A stretch of 64,000 nucleotides of DNA from Pectobacterium colocasium (GTDB lineage: Bacteria; Pseudomonadota; Gammaproteobacteria; Enterobacterales; Enterobacteriaceae), in assembly GCF_020181655.1 (NCBI RefSeq), contig NZ_CP084032.1, positions 868,001-932,000 of the forward strand, written 5' to 3'. A model generated the notes under the pieces. It saw only the letters and a list, made by a program, of their open reading frames with translations, did no database searches and was not told the DNA's origin. Of this stretch, positions 17,330-27,312 are shown one piece after another. The number at the start of each line of letters is the position of its first letter. The stretch's first letter is position 1. The position numbers and the translations under genes are program-made.

Positions 17330-18809
17330 AGTCCTGTACCAGTGCGGCCACGGTGTTCTTTGCGCCGTGATCGCGCAGCTTCAGATAGGCCTGCGCGATA
17401 GCGTTAAAAACATCGTGATTGGCTGGGAGATCCTCGCCGAAAATAGAACGAATGTTAAGAAACGCACTGACCCGCTCGGCGCTGTCCGATGTTTCCTCCA
17501 CGATGTTCCTGAGCTTTTCAGCCAACGGATCGCGGATTTCAATCGGGTTACCTGCGTCATCTTTTCCACTGACATAACGCATCCAGCCAGCGATGCCCAA
17601 TGCCAGACAGCGATAGTCTCCTCCATTGCTCACGTGCCACCGTAGCGATTCCAGCATGCGCTGAGGCAGCTTCTGTGAACCGTCCATGGCAATCTGCCAC
17701 GTCCGATGTTTGAGCGCTGGGTTGGAAAAACGGGTCAGTAGTTGGACGGCATAATCTTTCAGATCGATATCCACGACGCTAAGCGTCGGCGCCTGTTCCA
17801 GCAGCATGAGATGAGACACGGCCCGGCGATAGTTCTCGTCGTTCATACAGTCGCTGACGTGATCGTAGCCGGCGAGATAGCCCAGATAGGCCAAAAATGA
17901 ATGGCTGCCGTTCAGCATGCGTAGTTTCATTTCTTCAAACGGCAGTACGTCATGCACCAGCTGTACGCCTGCCTTTTCCCATTCAGGGCGTCCGGCGGTG
18001 AAATGATCTTCAATCACCCATTGAATGAAAGGCTCACAGGCTATCGCACAGGGATCGGCGACGCCAAGGTGTTCGGCAATTTCCTGCAACGTTTCCGGCG
18101 TTGCCGCAGGGACAATGCGATCCACCATCGTATTCGGGAAAGAAACCTGCGCGTCGATCCAATCGATCAGGCTTCGATCGTTGATTCCCGCGGATTCCAG
18201 CACGGCGGCTTTGGCCGTTTTACCATTTTCCGGCACGTTATCGCAGGAGAGTACGGTGAACGGCGCGATTCCACGTTCGTGACGCAGGCGCAGCGCTTCT
18301 GCCAGCAGCCCGGGGACTGAAGCGGGATGGCGGGGATCGACGAGATCTTGTTGAATCAGCTTATTGGTACGATCCAGCTTGCCGCTCGTACCGTCCATGC
18401 AATAGCCTTTTTCGGTAATCGTCAGGGAAACGATGGCGGTTTCTGGCGCGGCGAGTTTCTCAATAATGGCGGTAATGCCTTCTATTCTGGCATGTAACGA
18501 TTCACACACGGCACCAACGACAATCGGCTGATTGCTCGTCGCGGCTTTTTCCAGCACGGTAAACAAATGATCCTGCTGGCGCAGCGCATTGATCATCGTA
18601 TCGTCACTGAATAGCACGACTTCACAAATTCCCCAGTCTCCTCCCTCCCTATTCAGTACACGATCGGTGAGCAGTGCCTGATGAGCACGATGAAAAGCGC
18701 CAAATCCGATATGAACGATGCGCGGTTTCAGCGCCTTACGATCGTAGTGAGGAAATTGGACGCTGTCAGGCAATTCGCAGGTAGCGATATTTTTTATTTT
18801 ATCAGTCAT
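17322..18809 (-). CDS. uxuB: Fructuronate reductase, UxuB family
   Basis: A 495-residue polyol dehydrogenase of the mannitol dehydrogenase family that closely follows E. coli UxuB, which reduces D-fructuronate to D-mannonate with NADH in the galacturonate/glucuronate branch. An N-terminal Rossmann segment (IVHIGFGAFHRAHQALL, about 31-47) is followed by SLTITEKGYC, SCDNVPENGKT and the long block TMVDRIVPAATPETLQEIAE. The catalytic lysine lies in EEMKLRMLNGSHS. Close paralogues (YeiQ, YdfI) share this layout, so the substrate is inferred. It fits the pectin theme of its neighbour; no KdgR box was found upstream. Confidence 0.8.
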   Translation of the reverse strand: MTDKIKNIATCELPDSVQFPHYDRKALKPRIVHIGFGAFHRAHQALLTDRVLNREGGDWGICEVVLFSDDTMINALRQQDHLFTVLEKAATSNQPIVVGAVCESLHARIEGITAIIEKLAAPETAIVSLTITEKGYCMDGTSGKLDRTNKLIQQDLVDPRHPASVPGLLAEALRLRHERGIAPFTVLSCDNVPENGKTAKAAVLESAGINDRSLIDWIDAQVSFPNTMVDRIVPAATPETLQEIAEHLGVADPCAIACEPFIQWVIEDHFTAGRPEWEKAGVQLVHDVLPFEEMKLRMLNGSHSFLAYLGYLAGYDHVSDCMNDENYRRAVSHLMLLEQAPTLSVVDIDLKDYAVQLLTRFSNPALKHRTWQIAMDGSQKLPQRMLESLRWHVSNGGDYRCLALGIAGWMRYVSGKDDAGNPIEIRDPLAEKLRNIVEETSDSAERVSAFLNIRSIFGEDLPANHDVFNAIAQAYLKLRDHGAKNTVAALVQDFT

Positions 18810-19130
18810 TTATTGCGCTTTCGGGTGGGGGATCCATGACGTTAAAAGTAGCCGTGATTTGCAGGCGGTGCAATACAAGACGCACAGATAGGTTACGGTG
18901 CGCACGTTTTTTTCTCTGTGCAAATTTTATCGCTTTTTCAGATTCGTTTCTTCGGCAGTGTGCGGTTTTGTGAGGGGGCTTCAGCGTAATGATGTAACGC
19001 TGAAATTTAGTCTTGTTTTTACTAACTTATCTCCATTTCTTCTACATCAGGAAGTGCTTTTCCCGAGTGCAGTCTGTTATTTTGTGTTGATATTTTCCTC
19101 ACCCCAACGCATAGCAAAAAGGCCCGTAAG
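18810..19130. other. Divergent intergenic region, uxuB to O-acetylhomoserine sulfhydrylase gene
   Basis: 321 bases. A perfect eight-base inverted repeat, TTCAGCGT (18980-18987) and ACGCTGAA (18997-19004) with a nine-base loop, lies about 130 bases before the sulfhydrylase start and could be an operator or attenuator. I found no MetJ box (AGACGTCT repeats). Confidence 0.5.
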
Positions 19131-20408
19131 ATGAAACTTGAATCCCTCGCGCTACATCATGGTTATGAATCTGAAGCGACAACGAAGTCCGCAGCCGTAC
19201 CGATTTACCAGACGACCTCTTACACATTTGACGACACGCAACACGGTGCCGATCTGTTTGATCTGAAAGTCGCGGGCAATATCTATAGCCGTATCATGAA
19301 CCCGACGAACGCCGTGCTGGAGCAGCGACTGGCGGCGATTGAAGGCGGCATTGGCGCGCTGGTGCTTTCATCCGGTATGGCGGCGATTACCTATTCGCTC
19401 CAGGCACTCACGCAGGTTGGGGACAATATCGTCAGTACCAGCCAGCTGTACGGCGGAACCTATAACCTGTTTGCCCATACATTGCCGCGTCAGGGCGTTG
19501 AAGTGCGTATGGCTTCTTTCGATGATTTTACGACGCTGGAGTCGCTGATTGACGAGCGCACCCGCGCCGTTTTTTGTGAATCTATCGGGAATCCGGCGGG
19601 AAATATCGTGGACATTGCCAAAATCGCGGACATTGCGCATCGCCACGGCGTCCCGGTGATTGTTGATAATACCGTGGCGACGCCCGTGCTGTGCCGACCT
19701 TTTGAGCACGGTGCAGATATCGTCGTCCACTCGCTGACCAAATATATCGGCGGTCACGGCACCACGATTGGCGGTGTGATTATCGATTCCGGCAAGTTTG
19801 ACTGGGTGGCGAATAAATCGCGTTTCCCGTTACTGAACGAGCCCGATCCCTCGTATCACGGCGTGGTGTATACCGACGCTTTCGGTCCGGCGGCCTATAT
19901 CGGACGCTGCCGGGTGGTGCCGCTGCGTAATACGGGCGCGGCGCTTTCTCCACATAGTGCGTTCTTGCTATTGCAGGGGCTGGAAACCCTCAGCCTGCGT
20001 ATTGAACGCCATTGCAGCAATGCGGAAGCGTTGGCTGGCTACCTGAATCAGCATCCGCTGGTTACCTGGGTGAACTATGGTGCGTTGCCGGATAGCCCCT
20101 ATAAAGCAAACTGCGACAAAATTACCTCGGGCAAAGCGTCTGGGATTATCAGTTTTGGCATCAAGGGCGGGAAAACGGCAGGCGGCCACTTTATTGATGC
20201 GTTGAAGATGATCTTACGGCTGGTGAACATTGGCGATGCCAAATCGCTAGCGTGTCATCCGGCAAGTACCACGCACCGTCAGTTGAATGCGGAAGAGCTG
20301 GCGAAAGCAGGCGTGAGTGAGGATTTGGTCCGAATTTCGGTTGGCATTGAGCACATTGACGACATCATCGCTGATGTGGCGCAGGCGCTGGAAGCTTCGC
20401 AGAAGTAG
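19131..20408 (+). CDS. metY: O-acetylhomoserine sulfhydrylase (aminocarboxypropyltransferase)
   Basis: A 425-residue PLP enzyme of the Cys/Met metabolism class that makes homocysteine (or methionine) from O-acetyl-L-homoserine and sulfide (or methanethiol). The PLP lysine is in VVHSLTKYIGGHG (near residue 205). SRIMNPTNAVLEQRLAAIEGG and the C-terminal RISVGIEHIDDIIADV are family hallmarks, and the length is that of MetY rather than MetB/MetC (about 390). Enterobacteria normally use O-succinylhomoserine, so the native role may be sulfide salvage. The stop codon falls in the first unit of a tandem 10-base repeat. Confidence 0.92.
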   Translation: MKLESLALHHGYESEATTKSAAVPIYQTTSYTFDDTQHGADLFDLKVAGNIYSRIMNPTNAVLEQRLAAIEGGIGALVLSSGMAAITYSLQALTQVGDNIVSTSQLYGGTYNLFAHTLPRQGVEVRMASFDDFTTLESLIDERTRAVFCESIGNPAGNIVDIAKIADIAHRHGVPVIVDNTVATPVLCRPFEHGADIVVHSLTKYIGGHGTTIGGVIIDSGKFDWVANKSRFPLLNEPDPSYHGVVYTDAFGPAAYIGRCRVVPLRNTGAALSPHSAFLLLQGLETLSLRIERHCSNAEALAGYLNQHPLVTWVNYGALPDSPYKANCDKITSGKASGIISFGIKGGKTAGGHFIDALKMILRLVNIGDAKSLACHPASTTHRQLNAEELAKAGVSEDLVRISVGIEHIDDIIADVAQALEASQK

Positions 20409-20441
20409 TAAGAAGTAGTAAGAAGTAGTAAGAAGTAGTAA
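20402..20441. repeat. Four tandem copies of a 10-base unit at the metY stop
   Basis: The unit AGAAGTAGTA is repeated four times without a mismatch. The TAG stop is within the first unit, so changes in copy number would not alter the protein. Confidence 0.9.
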
Positions 20442-20453
20442 ACGGTAGGGAAT

Positions 20454-20492
20454 GAAAGAAAAGCGTTGGAAACCTGTATGGGGTTCCAACGC
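20454..20492 (-). terminator. Terminator of the L,D-transpeptidase gene
   Basis: GCGTTGGAAACC (20463-20474) pairs with GGTTCCAACGC (20482-20492) with one bulged base. On the minus strand it is followed by TTTTCTTTCATT and sits 10 bases beyond the stop codon. Confidence 0.8.
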
Positions 20493-20502
20493 GTTGTCGC
20501 GA

Positions 20503-21573
20503 TTACGAACGGCTGGCGTCGGTCGCTGTAGTTGTTGGCTGTGATTCAGCCGGTGCGGCATTTTGCTCCGCATTAAGGCTGTCTTGCGGCTGTGCTTCTG
20601 GTGCGACAGGTGCCGCAGCAGATTCAACCGGAATCGCCGGGGTAGCTTGTTCGATCAGACCATTGATTTTGGTCGGCATACCAGAACGTCTCTGGATTGC
20701 CTGATCGACTTCACTGGTGTTCACGCTGGCATCAGCCAGAACTTTGCTCACTTTTGGCGTCATGCTGATCGGTGCAGGAGAATTAGAATGGAATTCTTCT
20801 ACCGTGCGGGACAGCGGATTGTGAACCTCAACATAGCGTGAGCCATCTGGCTCAACGGTGGCTTTCACTGGCTCATTGATGAACTGAACGCGAGTACCGA
20901 CCGGAACGTGGTCGAATAGATACTTGATATCATCGGCACGCAGACGAACGCAGCCGTGGCTTACGCGCAGGCCAATACCGAAGTTGGCGTTGGTGCCGTG
21001 GATCGCGTACAGGTTGCCGATGTAGAGCGCGTACAGACCCATCGGGTTATCCGGGCCTGCTGGGAAAACTTTTTGCAGTGTCTCACCGCGTGCTGCGTAT
21101 TCGGCATGCATCTTCGCGGTTGGCGTCCAGGTTGGGCCCGCTTTCTTACGTTGAACGGAGGTCGTCCAGTTGATCGGCGTATCTTTGCCTAACTCACCAA
21201 TCCCGATTGGCAGCACGACCACGGTTTTGGAGCCTTTCGGGTAGTAGTACAAACGCATTTCTGCGCTGTTGATGACAATGCCTTCACGCGGGGCATCCGG
21301 CAGAATCAACTGATGAGGAATGACCATTTTGCTGCCGGGAACGGGCAGGTAAACGTCCGCATCTGGGTTGGCTTCCAGCATGTTGCTCAGACCCATTTGG
21401 AACTGTGCTGCAAAATGCTCCAACGGCTGCGTGCTATCTTCCGGTACGGTGATTTCGATATTCTCGCCTATCAGTCGGCTATTCGCCGCAGGCAGAGGAT
21501 AAACAACGGCAAAGGCGGCCTGGCTGAATGCGGCGGCGGCAAGAACTACAGTAAAGATCGCGCGAATACTCAT
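20503..21573 (-). CDS. L,D-transpeptidase (ErfK/YbiS/YcfS family)
   Basis: A 356-residue periplasmic enzyme with a signal peptide (cleaved after FAVVYPLPA or slightly before, near residue 20-25). A LysM-like or substrate-binding part (about 35-95) is followed by the YkuD catalytic domain (about 100-235). Its active-site motif is [20 protein letters not shown] with the nucleophilic cysteine. This family anchors the Braun lipoprotein to peptidoglycan (ErfK, YbiS, YcfS) or makes 3-3 crosslinks. The C-terminal 90 residues are Pro/Ala/Gln-rich and low in complexity, longer than in the E. coli proteins. I cannot pick the paralogue. Confidence 0.88.
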   Translation of the reverse strand: MSIRAIFTVVLAAAAFSQAAFAVVYPLPAANSRLIGENIEITVPEDSTQPLEHFAAQFQMGLSNMLEANPDADVYLPVPGSKMVIPHQLILPDAPREGIVINSAEMRLYYYPKGSKTVVVLPIGIGELGKDTPINWTTSVQRKKAGPTWTPTAKMHAEYAARGETLQKVFPAGPDNPMGLYALYIGNLYAIHGTNANFGIGLRVSHGCVRLRADDIKYLFDHVPVGTRVQFINEPVKATVEPDGSRYVEVHNPLSRTVEEFHSNSPAPISMTPKVSKVLADASVNTSEVDQAIQRRSGMPTKINGLIEQATPAIPVESAAAPVAPEAQPQDSLNAEQNAAPAESQPTTTATDASRS

Positions 21574-21757
21574 TTTCGTTTCTTTATTTGAGTGGTAAAT
21601 GCACCCCCCGAATCAGGAGGCTGGTCTGCTAAGGTCGCGTTAGCGACCGGATGCGCATTATATGTGCAGAATGGCCTCCGAGGGAAACAACATGTGTAAC
21701 TAATCACACTTTTTGGCATCCGAATGAGAAAGAAAACCTCCGAGAGTGAACCGTCAC

Positions 21758-22555
21758 TCAATTTTCCCCGTCTAGTGTGGGTTTGTTAAAGCGTCGATTT
21801 GCGAGTACCGGGAGAGCCTGACGGGCGTACGCCAGTCGTTCCGGTTCAATGTCTGCATACAGGAGAGCCGGAGTTTCCGGTGCCTGAACCACAACGACGC
21901 CTAAAGGATCGACCACCATGCTGTTACCGATATTCCTGACGCCACATTCACCAACGGCGACGAGATAAGTGGTGTTTTCCAGTGCTCTGGCGCGCACCAA
22001 CAGTTCCCAGTGCGCTTCTTTCAACGGGCCTTTAATCCAGGCGGAGGGGAGAACGAGGACATCTGCACCGTCCAGCACCAGACGGCGGGCAAGTTCAGGG
22101 AAGCGAATGTCATAGCAGGTCATCAGCCCGACGTTTAACCCAGCGATGGTCAACAGCGGTGGAATTGTTTCACCTGCCAGCACGTTTTCCGATTCCTGTA
22201 CGGAAAAGGCATCGTACAGATGCAGTTTGCGGTATTGCGCGACGATCTCGCCGTTGCGCAATGCCAGTAGCGTATTCCAGACTTTCCCTTCGCCGTTTGG
22301 GATATGCACACAGAGCATGGTCGTCAGGTTGTTGCCTCTGCTGGCTTCCAGCAGATGCGTAACAAACGGGCCATCAAGCGGCTGAGCGGCGGTGAGCACC
22401 ATGTTGGGATTGGTGATATCGCGAGCTAGCACGCCTTCAGGCAGCACCAGCAGATCTGCGCCGTTTTGCTGTGCTGCCGACATGAATCCAGCGATGGTCG
22501 TGGCATTTTGTTGCCACTCGCGGTCAACGGCGAATTGCCCCAGTGCGACTTTCAT
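21758..22555 (-). CDS. ybeM: Nitrilase-superfamily amidase YbeM (deaminated glutathione amidase)
   Basis: A 265-residue carbon-nitrogen hydrolase that aligns closely with E. coli YbeM/NitA and mammalian Nit1, which hydrolyse deaminated glutathione in metabolite repair. The Glu-Lys-Cys triad is visible in LVLPEGVLARD, YRKLHLYD and LMTCYDIRFPE. The C-terminal VLANRRFNKP matches the YbeM end. It is 25 bases downstream of the cytochrome b561 gene on the same strand and may be cotranscribed with it. No frameshift or missing residue, unlike the YbeM pseudogene of laboratory E. coli. Confidence 0.88.
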   Translation of the reverse strand: MKVALGQFAVDREWQQNATTIAGFMSAAQQNGADLLVLPEGVLARDITNPNMVLTAAQPLDGPFVTHLLEASRGNNLTTMLCVHIPNGEGKVWNTLLALRNGEIVAQYRKLHLYDAFSVQESENVLAGETIPPLLTIAGLNVGLMTCYDIRFPELARRLVLDGADVLVLPSAWIKGPLKEAHWELLVRARALENTTYLVAVGECGVRNIGNSMVVDPLGVVVVQAPETPALLYADIEPERLAYARQALPVLANRRFNKPTLDGEN

Positions 22556-22580
22556 TCTTGCTTGCTCCTTCGTTGCCCGA

Positions 22581-23117
22581 TTAATCGCGCTTGGCTGGCA
22601 TCATGCGCAGCAGCGTGTTGTCTTTCATGACATAGTGGTGGAACAGGGCAGCCGCGGTATGGGCGGCAATGAGCCAGTAGCCTAACGGTGCCAGCGTTTC
22701 ATGCCAGCCAATCAGCGTTTCAGCAAGGTCGAAATTCGGCGTCGCGGCGGTTGGCATGCCGATACCAAACAACATCCAGTCCCGACCGCTGTAATAGCGT
22801 GAGGCAACGCCCAGTATCGGTAGCGTGATAAACAGCAGGTAAATAACGGCGTGGGTGAGTGAAGCCAGGATACTCTGCCAACGAGGGGGCTGTGGCGTAA
22901 TAGCGGGGGAGGTATGACGATGGCGCAAGAACAGGCGAGCCAGCATAAGAACCAGTATGGTTACGCCACAGCTAAAGTGCGTCACCATCATCACGGTGCG
23001 CAGCAGCGAACCTCGTTCAGCAAATCCGCGTAGCTCAATGGTGGCATAGGTCACAACGAGCAACAGAAAAACCAGCCAGTGCAATGCAATCTGCGATGGT
23101 GCGAACTTTCCTTTCAT
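22581..23117 (-). CDS. cybB: Cytochrome b561
   Basis: A 178-residue four-helix di-heme membrane cytochrome of the bacterial b561 (CybB/YodB/YceJ) family, which passes electrons between quinol and superoxide or other acceptors. Helix 1 carries the heme-ligand histidine in IALHWLVF; others are in VTHFSCG, GWHETLA and AAHTAAALFHHYV. I chose the ATG at 23117 (MKGKFAPSQIALHW); the open frame adds 16 Arg-rich residues upstream that do not fit the family. Confidence 0.85.
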   Translation of the reverse strand: MKGKFAPSQIALHWLVFLLLVVTYATIELRGFAERGSLLRTVMMVTHFSCGVTILVLMLARLFLRHRHTSPAITPQPPRWQSILASLTHAVIYLLFITLPILGVASRYYSGRDWMLFGIGMPTAATPNFDLAETLIGWHETLAPLGYWLIAAHTAAALFHHYVMKDNTLLRMMPAKRD

Positions 23118-23369
23118 GTTTCTTCCTCTGCGACTGTGAGAGCGGTTTGACGCGGTAACGGGCAAATAATCTCATAAAGTATAAGGTAACTTGCGTCTTG
23201 TCAGCCCTTCTTTACCATGCCTGACAAACCGGGCGGTTTGCGCTGGCTTCTTCGGTATTCAGCCTCGTTTGGATAGGATGAAAACTGCCAATAAAAAATT
23301 TCCGGGAGAAGTTTTTAACGTGGCATCAGCAACGGCCCGTAAAGGGGACGGACAGAGATGGCACGCCAT

Positions 23370-23392
23370 AAAAAACCGGCCGAAGCCGGTTT
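23370..23392 (-). terminator. Terminator of nifJ
   Basis: ACCGGC and GCCGGT form a hairpin with a four-base loop. On the minus strand it reads AAACCGGC-TTCG-GCCGGT followed by TTTTTA, 14 bases after the nifJ stop. Confidence 0.9.
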
Positions 23393-23405
23393 GGAAGACG
23401 AAGCA

Positions 23406-26400
23406 TTATTCCTGCGGGTTTTTCTCTGCTTTGCCGGCCATCATGGTCAGGAAATCAAAGCGGCGACGCAGATCCAGCTCTGCTTCTTCATAGAGCTGCG
23501 CGGTTTCTTCCGGCATCATGCTATTCAGGCGGCGGAAGCGTTGCTCTTTCAACAGCGTTTCACTCAGGCTGCTTGATGGCGGACGAGAATCGGTGACCAG
23601 CGCGGCTTTCCCTTCTTCGGCACGACGTGGATCGAAGCGGTAGAGCGGCCAAAAGCCTGTCGCTGTCAATTGGCGCATCTGATCGTGGCTGAATGCCAGA
23701 TCGTAGCCGTGCTCTTCACACGGGCTGTACGCGATAATCAGCGACGGGCCCGGCCAGGCTTCGGCTTCCTGAATCGCTTTCACCGTCTGGTTCAACTGCG
23801 CCCCCAGTGAGATCTGCGCAACATACACGTGACCGTACATCATGACGTTGATGCCGAGATCTTTACGCGCTTTGCGTTTGCCTTTCTCGCCAAACTTGGT
23901 CACTGCGCCCAGCGGTGTTGCTTTGGACTGCTGTCCGCCGGTATTGGAGTAACACTGGGTATCCAGTACCAGCACGTTGACGTTTTCACTCAGGCTCATG
24001 ACGTGATCCAATCCGCCATAGCCGATGTCGTAAGCCCAGCCGTCACCGCCGATGAGCCAGATGGATTTATCGACAAAGTGGTCGGCTTCGCTTGCCAGCA
24101 CGCTGGCGTCGGTATCATTGATGGCTGCCAGCAATCCACGTAGCTGTTCGATCTGCTGACGGCGCAGATCGGGCGCGATGGATTCTTCCTGCAATGCGCT
24201 TACCAGATCTGGCGGCAACTGCGGTGCCAGCTTGTTGAGCAGGCGCACGGCACGCTGACGGTGCTGATCGACGCTCAGGCGGAAGCCCAGACCGAATTCG
24301 GCGTTATCTTCGAACAGCGAGTTAGCCCAGGCTGGACCGCGACCGTTGGCGTCGGTAGTCCACGGGGTGGTGGGCAGGTTACCGCCATAAATAGACGAGC
24401 AGCCCGTCGCATTCGCCACCAACAGGCGATCGCCATAGAGCTGGGTCAGCAACTTGATGTACGGTGTTTCGCCACAGCCGGAGCAGGCGCCGGAGTACTC
24501 GAATAGCGGTGAAATCAGCTGAGAAGTCCGGATATCAATACGTTCCAGCGCAGATTTGTCGATTTCCGGTAATTGCAGGAAGAAATCGAAGTTCTCTTTC
24601 TCCGCCGCCAGATTGTCCAGACGGGATTCCATATTGATGGCTTTGATTTCTGGGTTCTGACGGTCTTTAGCCGGACAGACTTCTACGCACAGGTTACAGC
24701 CGGTGCAGTCTTCCGGTGCAACCTGCAACACATATTTCTGGCCGCGCATGTCGCGTGCTTTCACATCCAGCGATTGCAGTGAGGCAGGCGCATTTTCCAT
24801 CGCGTCGGGCTGGACGACTTTGGCGCGGATCGCCGAGTGCGGGCAGGCGGCGACGCAGTGGTTACACTGTGTACAAAGCTGCGGTTGCCAGAGTGGAATC
24901 TCTTCCGCGATATTGCGCTTTTCCCACTTGGTGGTGCCAGTCGGCCAAGTGCCATCGGGCGGCAGGGCGGATACGGGCAGTGTATCGCCCAGACCCGCCA
25001 GCATCGCGGCCGTGACGGTTTTGACGAAATCGGGCGCGGCGTCGGACACGACTGGCGGGCGCTGCGGGCTGTCTGGGTTGACGGCGTCCAGCGGCACGTC
25101 GGCCAGCGCGTCCAATGTGGCGCTCAGCGCTTGCCAGTTGCGTTCAACCAGTTCCTGACCTTTACTGCCGTAGCTCTTGGCGATGGCGGTACGCAGTTTT
25201 TCCACCGCCACATCGGCTGGCAGAATCTGTGACAGATGGAAGAACGCCATCTGCATGACGGTATTGATGCGCGCGCCCAAATGGCATTCGCGGGCAATCT
25301 TGGCGGCGTTGATGCAGTACACGCGGGCATTACGCTGGTTCAGCCCTGCCTGCACTTCCTGTGGCAGGCGGTGCCACAGATCGTCGCTGCTATACGGTGA
25401 GTTGATCAGGAAAACGCCGCCGGGTTTCAGGCGTTCGACCATGCTGTACTTGTCGATAAACTGCCACTGATGGCAGGCGACGAAATCCGCCTGATCGATC
25501 AGGTAGGCTGAGTTGATCGGGTGCGGGCCCACGCGCATATGGGAAACGGTCAGGCTACCGGCTTTCTTCGAGTCATAGACAAAGTAGCCTTGCACAAACA
25601 TTGGCGTCGTTTCGCCGACGATTTTGATCGCGTTCTTGGTCGCGGAAACGGTCCCGTCACTGCCCAGGCCGTAGAACAGCGCTTCGAGCGATGCGTTACC
25701 TGGGAAATGCTGTTCCGGCAGTGGCAGGGAAAGATGGGTGACATCGTCATAAATCCCTACCGTGAAGCGCGGTCGTGGGTTGGCAAGTGCTAACTCATTA
25801 AAGATCGCCTGTACGCACTGCGGAGTAAATTCTTTGGAGGACAGCCCGTAACGACCACCAATGACACGTGGCATAAGTGAACGCTCACCTGCGGAGAACG
25901 CCTCGGCCAGCGCGGTCATCACATCGAGGTATAGCGGTTCTGCCAGCGCACCCGGTTCTTTGGTGCGATCCAGCACCGCGATGCTTTTCGCCGTTTGCGG
26001 AATCACTGCCAGCAGGTGTTTGGCCGAAAACGGGCGGTACAGGCGGATTTTCACCACGCCGACTTTCTCACCGCGCATCAACAGCGTATCGACTACCTCT
26101 TCACACGTGCCGACGCCGGAACCCATCAGGACGACGATTTTAGTCGCCTCTGGGTGGCCGTAGTATTCAAACGGCTGGTACTGGCGTCCTGTCGCAGCGG
26201 CAAAATCGTTCATCGCCTGTTCAACGTGCTCATAAGCTGCGTCGTACCAGCGGTTGGTGGCTTCGCGCGCCTGGAAGAAGGTATCCGGGTTTGAGGCGGT
26301 TCCACGAATCACCGGGCGTTCCGGTGTGAGCGCTCGCTCACGGTGTGCTTCAATGGCCTGCTGTGGCAGAAGCTGGCGAATCACCTCATCGCTCAACGGC

Positions 26401-26939
26401 TCAATCTTATTGATTTCGTGCGAGGTACGGAAACCGTCAAAGAAATGGATAAACGGCAGACGGCTGTTCAGGCTAGCGATTTGTGAAATCAGCGCAAAGT
26501 CCTGCGCTTCCTGCACATTGCTAGCGCACAGCATGGCGCAGCCCGTCTGGCGTACGGCCATGACGTCAGAATGATCGCAGAAAATGGAAAGCGCATGCGT
26601 CGCAACTGTACGGGCTGCGACGTGCAGGACAAACGGGGTTAACTCGCCGGCCAGCTTATACAGCGTAGGGATCATCAGCAGCAGACCCTGCGATGAGGTA
26701 AATGTGGTCGCGAGTGTACCTGTCTGCAATGCACCGTGGACGGTAGCGATCGCGCCGCCTTCCGATTGCATTTCCACAACGCGAGGCGTGTCTCCCCATA
26801 TATTCAGCCCGCCGTCGCTCGACCAGGCCGCAGCCTGTTCAGCCATGCTGGAACTGGGGGTAATAGGGTAGATGGCGATGACTTCATTGGTTCGCCAGGC
26901 CACGGAGGCGACGGCGTTATTAGCGTCGGTGGTGATCAT
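23406..26939 (-). CDS. nifJ: Pyruvate:ferredoxin (flavodoxin) oxidoreductase
   Basis: A single-chain 1177-residue PFOR, the full length of NifJ/YdbK, which oxidises pyruvate to acetyl-CoA and CO2 and reduces flavodoxin or ferredoxin. The N-terminal TPP-binding domain (from AVASVAWRTNEVIAIYPITPSS) and the gamma domain precede two [4Fe-4S] motifs, CTQCNHCVAACPHSA and CTGCNLCVEVCPAK (about residues 690-755). The proximal cluster cysteines appear in GACSGCGETPY. The second TPP region holds GGDGWAYDIGYGGLDHV. The gene is alone on its strand. It is probably a redox-stress or anaerobic enzyme here, since no nif genes are in view. Confidence 0.96.
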   Translation of the reverse strand: MITTDANNAVASVAWRTNEVIAIYPITPSSSMAEQAAAWSSDGGLNIWGDTPRVVEMQSEGGAIATVHGALQTGTLATTFTSSQGLLLMIPTLYKLAGELTPFVLHVAARTVATHALSIFCDHSDVMAVRQTGCAMLCASNVQEAQDFALISQIASLNSRLPFIHFFDGFRTSHEINKIEPLSDEVIRQLLPQQAIEAHRERALTPERPVIRGTASNPDTFFQAREATNRWYDAAYEHVEQAMNDFAAATGRQYQPFEYYGHPEATKIVVLMGSGVGTCEEVVDTLLMRGEKVGVVKIRLYRPFSAKHLLAVIPQTAKSIAVLDRTKEPGALAEPLYLDVMTALAEAFSAGERSLMPRVIGGRYGLSSKEFTPQCVQAIFNELALANPRPRFTVGIYDDVTHLSLPLPEQHFPGNASLEALFYGLGSDGTVSATKNAIKIVGETTPMFVQGYFVYDSKKAGSLTVSHMRVGPHPINSAYLIDQADFVACHQWQFIDKYSMVERLKPGGVFLINSPYSSDDLWHRLPQEVQAGLNQRNARVYCINAAKIARECHLGARINTVMQMAFFHLSQILPADVAVEKLRTAIAKSYGSKGQELVERNWQALSATLDALADVPLDAVNPDSPQRPPVVSDAAPDFVKTVTAAMLAGLGDTLPVSALPPDGTWPTGTTKWEKRNIAEEIPLWQPQLCTQCNHCVAACPHSAIRAKVVQPDAMENAPASLQSLDVKARDMRGQKYVLQVAPEDCTGCNLCVEVCPAKDRQNPEIKAINMESRLDNLAAEKENFDFFLQLPEIDKSALERIDIRTSQLISPLFEYSGACSGCGETPYIKLLTQLYGDRLLVANATGCSSIYGGNLPTTPWTTDANGRGPAWANSLFEDNAEFGLGFRLSVDQHRQRAVRLLNKLAPQLPPDLVSALQEESIAPDLRRQQIEQLRGLLAAINDTDASVLASEADHFVDKSIWLIGGDGWAYDIGYGGLDHVMSLSENVNVLVLDTQCYSNTGGQQSKATPLGAVTKFGEKGKRKARKDLGINVMMYGHVYVAQISLGAQLNQTVKAIQEAEAWPGPSLIIAYSPCEEHGYDLAFSHDQMRQLTATGFWPLYRFDPRRAEEGKAALVTDSRPPSSSLSETLLKEQRFRRLNSMMPEETAQLYEEAELDLRRRFDFLTMMAGKAEKNPQE

Positions 26940-27312
26940 GACTTATAGCCTTTTTGCTCACTAAGTCCCTCATTTTACATGGTCTTTTCGGACGATGAAA
27001 ATGACTGGGCATAAACGAAAATACGATTTTTATCGGGGGATTATCGCATTTCAGGAAAAAAGAGGGTGGAACGATGTATGCAGAGTTGTATCAAACTGTG
27101 TTTTATCCCCGTTACTTTGGTCTACGTCCATCAATCTTAGTGCGTTTGTGTTTCCTAAAAAGGAAATCTATTCTGGATTTTAGAACTGTTTGTTGATTTT
27201 TTGTTCGATATTCACACGAAATCGCATGATTTTATTTGCTCATTACTGTCATGACGAGTAGCGTGCTTATACTAAAATTACATCTGTAATGAATGTATTA
27301 AGGAACCGAACG
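26940..27312. other. Divergent intergenic region, nifJ to a small gene
   Basis: 373 AT-rich bases holding the two divergent promoters. A short open frame at 26995-27183 has no ribosome site or similarity. I see no operator I can name. Confidence 0.5.

Noticed and set aside
24703..26574. Many long + strand frames opposite nifJ
   Set aside because: Explained by codon bias of nifJ on the minus strand; none resembles a protein family.
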